Shown here: piece by piece, positions 16,120-23,797 of the stretch
Numbering within the stretch: the stretch's first letter is position 1
How the letters are laid out: each line of letters starts with the position of its first letter
Source: Brachybacterium ginsengisoli
GTDB taxonomy: Bacteria > Actinomycetota > Actinomycetes > Actinomycetales > Dermabacteraceae
Length of the DNA: 64,000 bases
Assembly: GCF_002407065.1 (NCBI RefSeq)
Contig: NZ_CP023564.1
Coordinates: 620,001-684,000 of the forward strand
Direction: 5' to 3'
Notes under the pieces: model-generated
What the model was told of the DNA's origin: nothing
What the model saw: only the letters and a program-made list of their open reading frames with translations
Database searches by the model: none
Position numbers and translations under genes: made by a program

Positions 16120-17112
16120 TCACCACAGACTGTTCTCGGAGAATCTACGGGCGAGGTGGTTCACGGTGATCAGCAGCAGGATGTTGATGACCGAGTCGAA
16201 CAGGCCCACGGCCGCGGCGTAGCTGTACTGGCCCTGGAGCAGGCCGGTCTCGTAGACGAAGGTCTGGATGACGTCCGCCGTCTCCGCGTTGAGGTCGTTG
16301 GTCATCAGCAGCACCTTCTCGAAGCCGACGGACATGAAGCTGCCGAAGTCGAGGATGAGCAGGATGACCACCGTGGGCATGATGGCGGGGAGGTTCACGT
16401 GGCGGATCCGTTGCAGGCGGTTGGCGCCGTCGACCTCCGCGGCCTGGTGGAGCTCGGGGTTCACGCCCGCGAGCGCGGCGAGGTAGATGATCGTGCCCCA
16501 GCCCAGCGACTGCCACACGCCGGACCACACGTACAGATGCCGGAACCAGGCCGGGCTCTGCATGAACTGGATCGGGTCGATGCCCACGAGTCCCAGAACG
16601 TGGTTGATCAGGCCGGTGTTGGGGTCGAGGAAGGCGAACAGCATGCCGACCACCACCACGGTGGAGACGAAGTGCGGCGCGTAGGTGAGGGTCTGGGTGA
16701 ACTTCTTGAAGATCCGGCTGCGCAGCTCGTTGAGCGAGAGCGCCAGGATGATCGGCAGCGGGAAGAGGATCAGCTGGTAGACGCTGAGGATCAGGGTGTT
16801 GCGCAGCAGCCGCCAGAAGTAGAACGAGCTGAAGAAGCGCTCGAAGTTCTCCAGGCCCGTCCAGGGGCTGCCGGTGATCCCGCGGGTGGCGATGAACTCC
16901 TTGAACGCGATCTGCACGCCGTACATCGGCACGTAGTTGAAGACCAGGAAGAAGACCAGCGCAGGGGCGGCCAGGAGGTAAAGCTGCCAGCTCGCGGCGA
17001 AGCCCCGACGCAGGCGGCGCCGGCGCGAGGGCGGGGCGGGGCGCACCGCGGCGGTGCCCGACGGGCCCGGCGCCGTCGGCGGCGCCTCGGAGGCGGGGGA
17101 TAGGGCGGACAT
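16120..17112 (-). CDS. Carbohydrate ABC transporter permease (LplB type)
   Basis: 330 residues. A basic cytoplasmic N-terminus (RRRRLRRGF near residue 35) is followed by six membrane spans. The EAA loop is visible at about 225-245 (NPELHQAAEVDGANRLQRIR). The match to LplB/YtcP-type permeases includes YVPMYGVQIAFKEF in the first third. Its ATG shares one base with the stop of the upstream oxidoreductase (TGATG), indicating tight coupling. Confidence 0.9.
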   Translation of the reverse strand: MSALSPASEAPPTAPGPSGTAAVRPAPPSRRRRLRRGFAASWQLYLLAAPALVFFLVFNYVPMYGVQIAFKEFIATRGITGSPWTGLENFERFFSSFYFWRLLRNTLILSVYQLILFPLPIILALSLNELRSRIFKKFTQTLTYAPHFVSTVVVVGMLFAFLDPNTGLINHVLGLVGIDPIQFMQSPAWFRHLYVWSGVWQSLGWGTIIYLAALAGVNPELHQAAEVDGANRLQRIRHVNLPAIMPTVVILLILDFGSFMSVGFEKVLLMTNDLNAETADVIQTFVYETGLLQGQYSYAAAVGLFDSVINILLLITVNHLARRFSENSLW

Positions 17113-18338
17113 CAGCCCACCAGCTCCCCGGCCCCGAGCACCGTCCGCCGCAGCGGGTCGATCTCGACGCCCTGGCCGGTGCGCGCCGAATCCTGGAGCG
17201 CCATCGCGCACAGCACCGCGTCGATGCCGTCCTCCAGATCGGCGCGGGGGACGACGTCCTGCCCGGCGGCGAGGCGCCAGAAGGTGTCGCAGAGGACCTC
17301 GTCGCCGCCGTGGTGGCCGCTGGCCCCGATCTCCACGCGCTCGCTCTCGGTGCTCATGCTCGATCCGCCGGCGGGATCGGGGAACGACAGCTCGATGCTC
17401 CGTGCGCTGAGATCGCCCTCGAGCAGCCCCTCGGTGCCGAAGATGCGCAGCCGACGGGTGGAGCGGGGCTGGGCCATGACGGAGGTGAAGGTGGCCATCA
17501 CACCCGAGGCGAACTCGATCGTCGCGACCTGGCGATCGGGCAAGCCGGAGGGCGAGTAGGGGGAGTGCTGCATCGTCTCCTGCAGCGCCGCACGCTCCGC
17601 CTCGGTGCCGAAGTCCATCTCCGCCGTGCCGGCGGAGGGCTGGAACCGCGCCAGCTGCTCGCCCTCGGGCCGCGGGCGGAAGACGCGCGCCGAGGCCATC
17701 GACTGGACCCGCACCGGTCGGGAGTCGAGCACGTAGCCGAGCACGTCGAGGTCGTGGCAGCACTTCTCGAGCATCCAGCCGCCGGAGCGGCCGACGTCCT
17801 GCCGCCAGCCCTGATACTGGACCATCGTCAGCCCGGTCCCGAGGTTCTCGTCGGCCTGCACGGCCAGGACCTCGCCCAGGCGGCCCGAGCGGACGATCTC
17901 CCGCACCCGCTGGTAGAAGGGCGTGTACCGCAGCACGAAGCCGACGACGGTGCGGCCCGATTCCCGGGCGCGGTCCGCCCGCCACAGGGCGGTCAGGCCC
18001 TCGAGGGTGGTGGCGACCGGCTTCTCGACCAGGAGGGGCAGTCCGCGCTCCATCGCCGCGATCGCATAGGGCACGTGGCGGTCGTTCGGGGTCGCCACGA
18101 TCACCGCGTCCAGCTCGCGCTCCCGGATCATCTCGACGCCGTCGTCGAGGAGCTCCGGGGTCGCGGAGAAGAGCTCGGCGAACGCCTCGCGCTGGGACCG
18201 GTGTGGATCGGCGATCGCCGCGAGTCGCACCGCGTCCATCATATCGGACGGCACATTACGTAAGTAGGAGGCCGCGCGCTGGCCGGATCCGACGAGGCCT
18301 ACCCGCACGGAATCGGGCGCAAAAACAGGGCTGATCAT
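17112..18338 (-). CDS. Gfo/Idh/MocA family oxidoreductase, first gene of the sugar operon
   Basis: 408 residues. The Rossmann loop (VGLVGSGQRAASYL), the DPHRSQREAFAELF segment and the LVEKPVATT motif with its conserved Lys-Pro identify the family; the C-terminal domain is complete. The ATG at 18336-18338 is preferred over an upstream in-frame start because the region above contains the promoter and operator described separately. As first gene of a sugar-import operon it probably oxidises the imported sugar or its derivative. This is a second, unrelated-context member beside the partial copy at the left edge. Confidence 0.88.
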   Translation of the reverse strand: MISPVFAPDSVRVGLVGSGQRAASYLRNVPSDMMDAVRLAAIADPHRSQREAFAELFSATPELLDDGVEMIRERELDAVIVATPNDRHVPYAIAAMERGLPLLVEKPVATTLEGLTALWRADRARESGRTVVGFVLRYTPFYQRVREIVRSGRLGEVLAVQADENLGTGLTMVQYQGWRQDVGRSGGWMLEKCCHDLDVLGYVLDSRPVRVQSMASARVFRPRPEGEQLARFQPSAGTAEMDFGTEAERAALQETMQHSPYSPSGLPDRQVATIEFASGVMATFTSVMAQPRSTRRLRIFGTEGLLEGDLSARSIELSFPDPAGGSSMSTESERVEIGASGHHGGDEVLCDTFWRLAAGQDVVPRADLEDGIDAVLCAMALQDSARTGQGVEIDPLRRTVLGAGELVG

Positions 18339-18391
18339 GGGTTGAGTACCTTGCGTCGAGCATCCGCGGACGCTCCGGCGGATGTGGCGTG

Positions 18392-18415
18392 CCTCATTAT
18401 GTGAGGACGTGCTCA
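18392..18415. promoter_or_regulatory. Two overlapping palindromes, candidate operator of the sugar operon
   Basis: CCTCATTATGTGAGG (18392-18406) is an inverted repeat with five-base arms. TGAGGACGTGCTCA (18402-18415) is a second one overlapping it. Both lie at or just after the predicted transcription start, where a bound repressor (for example the nearby ROK protein) would block transcription. The identity of the regulator is inference. Confidence 0.5.
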
Positions 18416-18416
18416 A

Positions 18417-18445
18417 AACCTAGAAGGGGTGCTGGGGGCTGTCAA
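18417..18445 (-). promoter_or_regulatory. Sigma-70-type promoter of the sugar operon
   Basis: On the minus strand a consensus -35 (TTGACA, 18440-18445) is followed by a 17-base spacer and a -10 TAGGTT (18417-18422). Transcription would start near 18410 and give a leader of about 70 bases before the oxidoreductase ATG. Confidence 0.75.
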
Positions 18446-18556
18446 CCCCCTCCGGTGCACTTCCTGGCCGTCGGCCGTGGGGAGCGAGGTGAGCGTGGGG
18501 AGATGTTCTTCCGGGCGTCACCCGGAGGTGGGTCGGCGTTCAGGGGCGACCGGGGC

Positions 18557-18628
18557 GTTCGGGTGTTCGGGTGTTCGGGTGTTCGGGTGTTCGGGTGTTC
18601 GGGTGTTCGGGCGTTCCGGCGTTCGGTC
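18557..18628. repeat. 8-bp tandem repeat GTTCGGGT
   Basis: Six identical units of GTTCGGGT begin at 18557, followed by three degenerate units (GTTCGGGC, GTTCCGGC, GTTCGGTC). The array is prone to slipped-strand copy change. It starts about 110 bases upstream of the -35 of the sugar operon and is not within a gene. Confidence 0.92.
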
Positions 18629-18781
18629 GCGCGAGAGCGCCCCACCTCGGCGCGGGCCGATGTTGGGCGGGGCGCGGGGAGGAGGGGCTTCGCGAGGTGG
18701 AGAGTGCCGTCGGCGGCTGGCCGAGGCCGGCGAGCTGATCCGCAGATGTCGCCGGTCGATGTGTTCCGGCCGCTCCCCGCA

Positions 18782-18839
18782 CGAGGGTGACGAATCGGGG
18801 CGATTGGGGGCGCGATAACCCCCTGTTCGTCACTCTCGC
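18782..18839 (+). repeat. Long imperfect palindrome, copy B1
   Basis: The arms are CGAGGGTGACGAATCGGGG and CCCCCTGTTCGTCACTCTCG, around a short centre. It is the same family as the copies inside the transglutaminase gene, in opposite orientation. It is followed by a spacer (about 35 bases, 18838-18871) that recurs after copy B2. Confidence 0.85.
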
Positions 18840-18875
18840 AGCGTCAGGGGAGCCTGGACCCGGCCCGTCCCCGGG

Positions 18876-18925
18876 TGAGAGTGACGAATCGGGGGGGGCG
18901 ATAACCCCCTGTTCGTCACTCTCGC
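18876..18925 (+). repeat. Long imperfect palindrome, copy B2
   Basis: The arms are GAGAGTGACGAATCGGGG and CCCCCTGTTCGTCACTCTC, the most symmetric member, with a shortened centre. The following spacer (18922-18957) repeats the sequence that follows copy B1, so the unit was duplicated in tandem with its flank. Confidence 0.85.
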
Positions 18926-18960
18926 AGCGTCAGGGGAGCCTGGACCCGGCCCGTCCCGGC

Positions 18961-19019
18961 GCGAGGGTGACGTATCGGGGTGCTTGGGGGCGCTATAGCC
19001 CCGTGTTCGTCACTCTCGC
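18961..19019 (+). repeat. Long imperfect palindrome, copy B3
   Basis: The arms are GCGAGGGTGACGTATCGGGG and CCCCGTGTTCGTCACTCTCGC. It is the copy nearest the 3' end of the NADH dehydrogenase gene and could serve as its terminator. Confidence 0.85.
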
Positions 19020-19084
19020 GGGGGCAGGCGCTCATGAGCCCACCCGCCGCGGCGAGGGGAGGGGGCCGGCTCAGCGCCGCGCGG

Positions 19085-20536
19085 TCAGTCCTTCGTGGGC
19101 TCCGCGACGTCGGCCGCGCCCGGGGCGTCCTTCGCCGCGGTCTTCGCGGCGGGCCCGGTCGTGCCGGCGTTCGCGCCGAACATGCGGTTCGGGGCCTGCT
19201 CCTCGAAGATCTTCGCCGCGCGCAGCGAATCCACCTCGCCCACCACGGGGTTCGGCTGATGCGTGGCGCGGGTGCCGCCGTACAGCGAGACCAGGTTCAT
19301 CGCGACGGCACGCTGGTTGCGGTGCCCGAGCATCTTCATGACATGCACGCCGAGCCAGGCGGCCCAGCCTGCCGAGCCCGAGAGCCCGCCGAGGACCGGG
19401 ATCTCCGCGATCGCGGCGTGACGTCCGATGGTCGCCATGGTGCCCAGATCGAGGTAGCGGAACTTCTTGCGCGGCTTGCCGGCGACCTCTGCGGCGATCG
19501 CGCGGGCGGCGGCCTGACCGGACTGGATGGCGGGCTGCGCGAGCTGGGGGAGCGGCTCGTCCTGACCGGCGATGTCGCCCGCGGCGTAGACGCCGGGGAA
19601 GCCCTTGACCTGGAGGTAGTCGTCCACGGCGAGGCGTCCGCGCTTGTCCTGGGGGAAGCCCCACTCGGACACGGACTCCGGGATCGCGACGCCGGCCGCC
19701 CAGATGGTGATGTCGGATTCGACCACCGAGTCGTCGTCGAGGATCACGTGGTCGTAGCCGACCTCCTTCACCCCGCGACCGAGCTGGAGCACCACGCCGC
19801 GGTCCCGCAGCTCGTCGGCCGCGTACTGGCGGTACTTGGTGGAGAACTCCTTGAGCAGCTCGTCGCCGCGCTGCAGCACGGTGACCTGGAGGGTGCCGGG
19901 ATCCATCTCCGGGTAGAGGATGTCCAGCTCCTGCATGCGGAAGTCGGCCAGCGCCCCGGCGATCTCCACGCCCGTCGGCCCGCCGCCCACGATGCAGACG
20001 TTCAGCTTGTCGTGGGTGATGTCGCACTCGCGGCTGGAGCGCTCCAGCTCCGAGAAGATGCGGTCGCGGATCGCCAGGGCCTGGCTGCGCGTGTACATCG
20101 GCATCGCGTGCTCCTCGGCGCCCGGGGTGCCGAAGTACGTGGTGGTCGCGCCGTTGGCGACGATCAGGTAGTCGTAGGAGATCTCGTGCTGGCCCTTCTG
20201 GCCCTCGTCCAGGCGCACCACCTTGCGCTCGGGATCCACGCCCTCGACCTCGCCCTGGCGGTAGCGCATGTTCGGGACCTTGAGGGAGAGGCCGCGCAGG
20301 AACATGGTGACGTCGCCCGGGTTCAGACCGGCGGTGGCGACCTGGTACAGCAGCGGCTGGAACGTCTTGTAGACGTTGCGGTCGATGAGGGTCACACGCA
20401 CCCGGGCGTCGCGGAGGGCGCCCACGGCGTGCGCGCCGGCGAAGCCGCCGCCCAGGATGACCACGTGCGGCCAGCTCGCGCCGTCCTTCGCGGGGACGGT
20501 GGGTCGACGGGAGACGAAGGGCAGCGGCATGACCAT
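19085..20536 (-). CDS. ndh: Type II NADH dehydrogenase (NAD(P)/FAD-dependent oxidoreductase)
   Basis: 483 residues. The FAD-binding loop (VVILGGGFAGAHAV) starts at about residue 24, and the NADH-binding loop (VCIVGGGPTGVEIAGALAD) lies near 180. YAAGDIAG marks the second FAD contact. TFQPLLYQVATAGLNP is characteristic of NDH-2. A C-terminal stretch (about 390-415, WAAWLGVHVMKML) fits the membrane-anchoring amphipathic helix. It passes electrons from NADH to quinone without pumping protons. AAGGAG precedes the ATG at 20534-20536. Single gene with its own promoter region; the three palindromes sit past its end. Confidence 0.9.
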   Translation of the reverse strand: MVMPLPFVSRRPTVPAKDGASWPHVVILGGGFAGAHAVGALRDARVRVTLIDRNVYKTFQPLLYQVATAGLNPGDVTMFLRGLSLKVPNMRYRQGEVEGVDPERKVVRLDEGQKGQHEISYDYLIVANGATTTYFGTPGAEEHAMPMYTRSQALAIRDRIFSELERSSRECDITHDKLNVCIVGGGPTGVEIAGALADFRMQELDILYPEMDPGTLQVTVLQRGDELLKEFSTKYRQYAADELRDRGVVLQLGRGVKEVGYDHVILDDDSVVESDITIWAAGVAIPESVSEWGFPQDKRGRLAVDDYLQVKGFPGVYAAGDIAGQDEPLPQLAQPAIQSGQAAARAIAAEVAGKPRKKFRYLDLGTMATIGRHAAIAEIPVLGGLSGSAGWAAWLGVHVMKMLGHRNQRAVAMNLVSLYGGTRATHQPNPVVGEVDSLRAAKIFEEQAPNRMFGANAGTTGPAAKTAAKDAPGAADVAEPTKD

Positions 20537-21126
20537 GGGGAGGACTCCTTGAGCGGCGCTTGGGCGGCCCGGCCGCGGCTGGTGGCCGTTCGGGTCGCTG
20601 TCCGCGTCTGGAAGTGGGAGGGAGCAACGGAGCGAGCGGGCTGGGGGCGGTGCCGGGTCCCCTCCGAGCCGGTGCCGAGATCGTCGGCGGGTGGCAGCGG
20701 GGCGGGGTCGAACGGACCGTCCGAAGTCCTCGCCGATGGTACCCATTCCGCGGCGACGGGGCCATGACGACGCCTCGCCGCTGGTACGAGGTCACACGGA
20801 AAGCGATGCCCCGGCCCGTCGGGTGGCGGTGGAGGGTCCGGGAGGGTCCGCCGCGGCATCTCGAGGGTGCTCCAGCGGCAGCTCGCGGACCTGCCGCCGG
20901 GTCCTCGCGCGGCGCTTCCCGGGGCCTCCGAGAGGCCCGCCCCGGATCACGGGAAGGTCACGATATCTCCTGCTGGGAGCGGGAACTGGCGCCCTGACCA
21001 CCGGCGAGATGAACTGTCGATGACATATCGGTACCGGGTTGTCGAAAACTCCGGCGCATGCGGCGGAGATGGGGTGAGATGGACCCGCTCGCCTCGAGCC
21101 CTCCCCCTGCCCCCAGGAGCATCCCC
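20537..21126. other. Divergent intergenic region between ndh and the 5'-nucleotidase gene
   Basis: 590 bases. The ORFs in it have no recognisable features. It must contain promoters for both flanking genes. The AT-richer part (about 20960-21055, with ATATC and TCGAAAACT stretches) is the likeliest promoter area for the nucleotidase gene. I cannot assign -35/-10 pairs with confidence. Confidence 0.5.
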
Positions 21127-23604
21127 ATGCTGGACACCCCCGCGCGCCGGATCGCGCGCGGCGCGAGCGCCGGTCTCGGCGCCGCCGCACTCGCTGTCGC
21201 CTCCGCCGTCGTCCCGGTCGGTGCCGCCGCCGCCGAGATCGGCGACGAGGTCACCTTGATGACCATCAACGACTTCCACGGCGCCCTCGGCGGCGCCTCC
21301 GACCTCGCCTGCACCGTCGAGACCGTGCGCCAGGATGCCCAGGAGTCGTTCCTCCTCTCCGCCGGGGACAACGTGGGCGGCTCCAGCTTCGCCTCCGCCG
21401 TGCAGAACGACGAGCCCACGATCGACGTGCTCAACGCGCTGGAGGTCGACGCGAGCGCGATCGGCAACCACGAGTTCGACCAGGGCCAGGACGACCTGAA
21501 GAACCGCATCGAGGGCCGCACCGACTTCCCGGACCTCGCCGCGAACGTCTACAACGCAGACGGAACGCGTCTGATGGAGCCGTACACGGTCATCGACGAC
21601 GGTGGCGTCAAGGTGGCTGTCGTCGGCGCGGTCACCACCAAGACCGTCGGCAAGGTCAGCCCCGCCGCGATCGAGGGCCTGGACTTCCGCGACCCGGTGG
21701 ACGAGGTGAACAAGGCCATCGGCGAGCTGGAGGCCGACGGCGTCGAGTATGACATCCTCGTCGCCTCCTACCACGAGGGCGCCAGCGCGAACGCCGAGCC
21801 GGGCGTCGCCCCGAAGAACACCGACCCCATGTTCGACAAGATCGTCGCCGAGACCGATCCCGAGGTCGATGCGATCTTCAACGGCGACTCCCACCGCGTC
21901 TACAACTTCAACGCCGACGTCCCCGGCCAGGACGGCGAGGTCCGGCCCGTGATCCAGACCGGCTCCAGCGCCGAGAACCTCGGCGTGGTCTCCCTCGCGC
22001 TCGGCGAGGACGGCGACTGGGACGTCGTCGGCGAGCCGGAGAACCGGCCCACGGCCCAGGGTGATGCGGGCTGCGCGATCTCCACCCCCGTGACCGAGAA
22101 GGTCGACCAGATCGCGCAGGACGCGATCGCCGAGGCCGACGTCATCGGCGCCCAGCCCGTCGGCTCCGTCGCCACCGACGTCACCACCTCGTGGGACGAC
22201 ACCAAGGCCTCGTACGTCGACGGGGTCCGCACCGCGGACGCCCCCATCGGCAACCAGGCCACCACCAAGGGCGACAACCGCACCCGCCACTCCGCCGCGG
22301 GCGACATGCTCGCCGACTCCATGAAGTGGTACCTCGAGGACGCCGGCCTCGCCGGCGACGACGAGGTCATCGGCTTCATGAACCCCGGCGGCATCCGCGC
22401 CGAGCTCTGGTACGACGCCGCCGGCGCCGAGGGCGACGGCGTGGTCACCTACGCCGAGGCCAACTCCATGGTCCCCTTCGGCAACACGCTGAACGCCGGT
22501 GAGGTCACCGGCGACCAGTTCATCCAGATGCTCGAGGAGCAGTGGCAGCGCACCGCCGACGGCGGCGCGGTCGACGAGGGCGACGAGTCCTTCCTGGCCT
22601 TCAGCGTCTCGAACAACGTCGAGTACGTCTTCGACTCCACCCGCGAGCGCGACGACCGCATCATCGACGTGCGCATCAACGGCGAGTCGATCGACCCCGA
22701 CGCGACCTACACGATCGTCACCGCGAGCTTCCTCTTCGAGGGCGGCGACAACATGTGGGCGCTCTCCGAGGCGCACAACGTGCGCGACTCCGGCGTGCTG
22801 GACCGCGATGCCTTCCTCCAGTACCTCCAGTCCGAGGACGGCCAGAACCTGGAGCCGAGCTACGCGCAGCGCCAGATCGACCTGCAGATCCTCGACGGCG
22901 GCGAGTACGACTCCGAGGCCGGCGTGGACCGCGACCCGGTGCTGCGCATCGGGAACGTCGAGTCCCAGAGCCTCGGCGCCCCGGAGATCGAGACCGTCCA
23001 GGTCGACGCCGGCGAGTACGGCACCTTCGAGGCGCCCTACACGCTCGACGAGGAGACCGGCCGGCTCTACGCCGACGTCACCCTCACCGACTGGATGTGC
23101 GTCCCCGAGGGCACCCAGGTGCCGCTGACGATCACCGCGGTCCCCGAGACCGGCACCGAGATCGTCACCGAGATCGGCTCCTTCACCTGGACCGCGGGCG
23201 GCGCCCCCGACGAGTGCGACACCGCCACGCCCCCGCCGGGCGACGACGATGACGACGAGCCGACCACGCCCCCGGCCACCGAGGAGCCCACCACCCCGGC
23301 ACCGGGCGACGGCGACGACCAGGGCGATGGCCAGGGCGGCGACGACCAGGGTCAGGACCAGGGCGGCGACGACCAGGGCGAGGACGAGGCCGGCGGCCCC
23401 GCCGTCATCGCCGACGGGAACGGCGACGACGCGGACGACCCCGCCGACGTCATCCCCGCCGAGGACACCACGGCGGGCGGCTCGGACCGCTCCGACCTGG
23501 CCCGCACGGGCGTGGAGGTCGGCCCGATGGTCGCGGCGATCGGCGTCATCTCGCTCGCCGGCGTCGCGGCGCTCGGACTGCGCCGTCGCATGACGCGCCG
23601 CTGA
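21127..23604 (+). CDS. Cell-wall-anchored 5'-nucleotidase / 2',3'-cyclic phosphodiesterase family protein (LARTG)
   Basis: 825 residues. A signal peptide ends near residue 37 (GAAAAE). Metallophosphatase motifs follow: NDFHG, GDNVGGS, GNHEFD and NGDSHR (last in place of the usual GHTH). The 5'-nucleotidase C-terminal domain has NPGGIRAEL and FGNTL. After a D/P/T/G-rich linker the C-terminus carries LARTG (791-795), a hydrophobic helix and RRRMTRR, a sortase signal. AGGAG precedes the ATG. It should release phosphate and nucleosides from extracellular nucleotides, a logical partner of the secreted nuclease encoded next. Confidence 0.92.
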   Translation: MLDTPARRIARGASAGLGAAALAVASAVVPVGAAAAEIGDEVTLMTINDFHGALGGASDLACTVETVRQDAQESFLLSAGDNVGGSSFASAVQNDEPTIDVLNALEVDASAIGNHEFDQGQDDLKNRIEGRTDFPDLAANVYNADGTRLMEPYTVIDDGGVKVAVVGAVTTKTVGKVSPAAIEGLDFRDPVDEVNKAIGELEADGVEYDILVASYHEGASANAEPGVAPKNTDPMFDKIVAETDPEVDAIFNGDSHRVYNFNADVPGQDGEVRPVIQTGSSAENLGVVSLALGEDGDWDVVGEPENRPTAQGDAGCAISTPVTEKVDQIAQDAIAEADVIGAQPVGSVATDVTTSWDDTKASYVDGVRTADAPIGNQATTKGDNRTRHSAAGDMLADSMKWYLEDAGLAGDDEVIGFMNPGGIRAELWYDAAGAEGDGVVTYAEANSMVPFGNTLNAGEVTGDQFIQMLEEQWQRTADGGAVDEGDESFLAFSVSNNVEYVFDSTRERDDRIIDVRINGESIDPDATYTIVTASFLFEGGDNMWALSEAHNVRDSGVLDRDAFLQYLQSEDGQNLEPSYAQRQIDLQILDGGEYDSEAGVDRDPVLRIGNVESQSLGAPEIETVQVDAGEYGTFEAPYTLDEETGRLYADVTLTDWMCVPEGTQVPLTITAVPETGTEIVTEIGSFTWTAGGAPDECDTATPPPGDDDDDEPTTPPATEEPTTPAPGDGDDQGDGQGGDDQGQDQGGDDQGEDEAGGPAVIADGNGDDADDPADVIPAEDTTAGGSDRSDLARTGVEVGPMVAAIGVISLAGVAALGLRRRMTRR

Positions 23605-23619
23605 CCCGCACTCACCACC

Positions 23620-23652
23620 GAGGGGTCGGACCCCGCCCGGGTCCGGCCCCTC
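23620..23652 (+). terminator. Hairpin after the 5'-nucleotidase gene
   Basis: GAGGGGTCGGACCC pairs with GGGTCCGGCCCCTC (13 of 14 positions) around a five-base loop, 16 bases after the stop codon. There is no T-tract. Confidence 0.7.
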
Positions 23653-23797
23653 CATCATGCGGGCGCTCGCTCTGATCTGCCCGTGCCCACCTGCTCCTCC
23701 CGCCCGCCGTCCGTCCCCGACCGCTCGTCACCCCACCGTCGGCCGCAGACCCCGCGACCGTCGGCCCCACCCCCCCCCTGAGAACCCAGGAGCTCCC

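Larger units (their letters stand above)
18339..19084. other. Repeat-rich intergenic region
   Basis: 746 bases without a credible gene, between the sugar operon and the 3' end of the NADH dehydrogenase gene. It contains the sugar-operon promoter and operators, an 8-bp tandem array (18557-18628) and three long palindromes (18782-19019). Short ORFs in it come only from the repeats. Confidence 0.8.

Noticed and set aside
18557-19019. CRISPR array
   Set aside because: Repeats are either 8-bp tandem units without spacers or long palindromes with a duplicated spacer; no cas genes in the window.
18787-19341. ORF of 184 codons containing repeated MTNRG...PLFVT segments
   Set aside because: Entirely produced by the palindromic repeats and the antisense 3' end of ndh; no ribosome site and no coding-type features.
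20560-20997. 145-codon ORF in the ndh/nucleotidase gap
   Set aside because: Composition-driven Arg/Gly/Pro-rich translation overlapping the region where both promoters must lie; no features.
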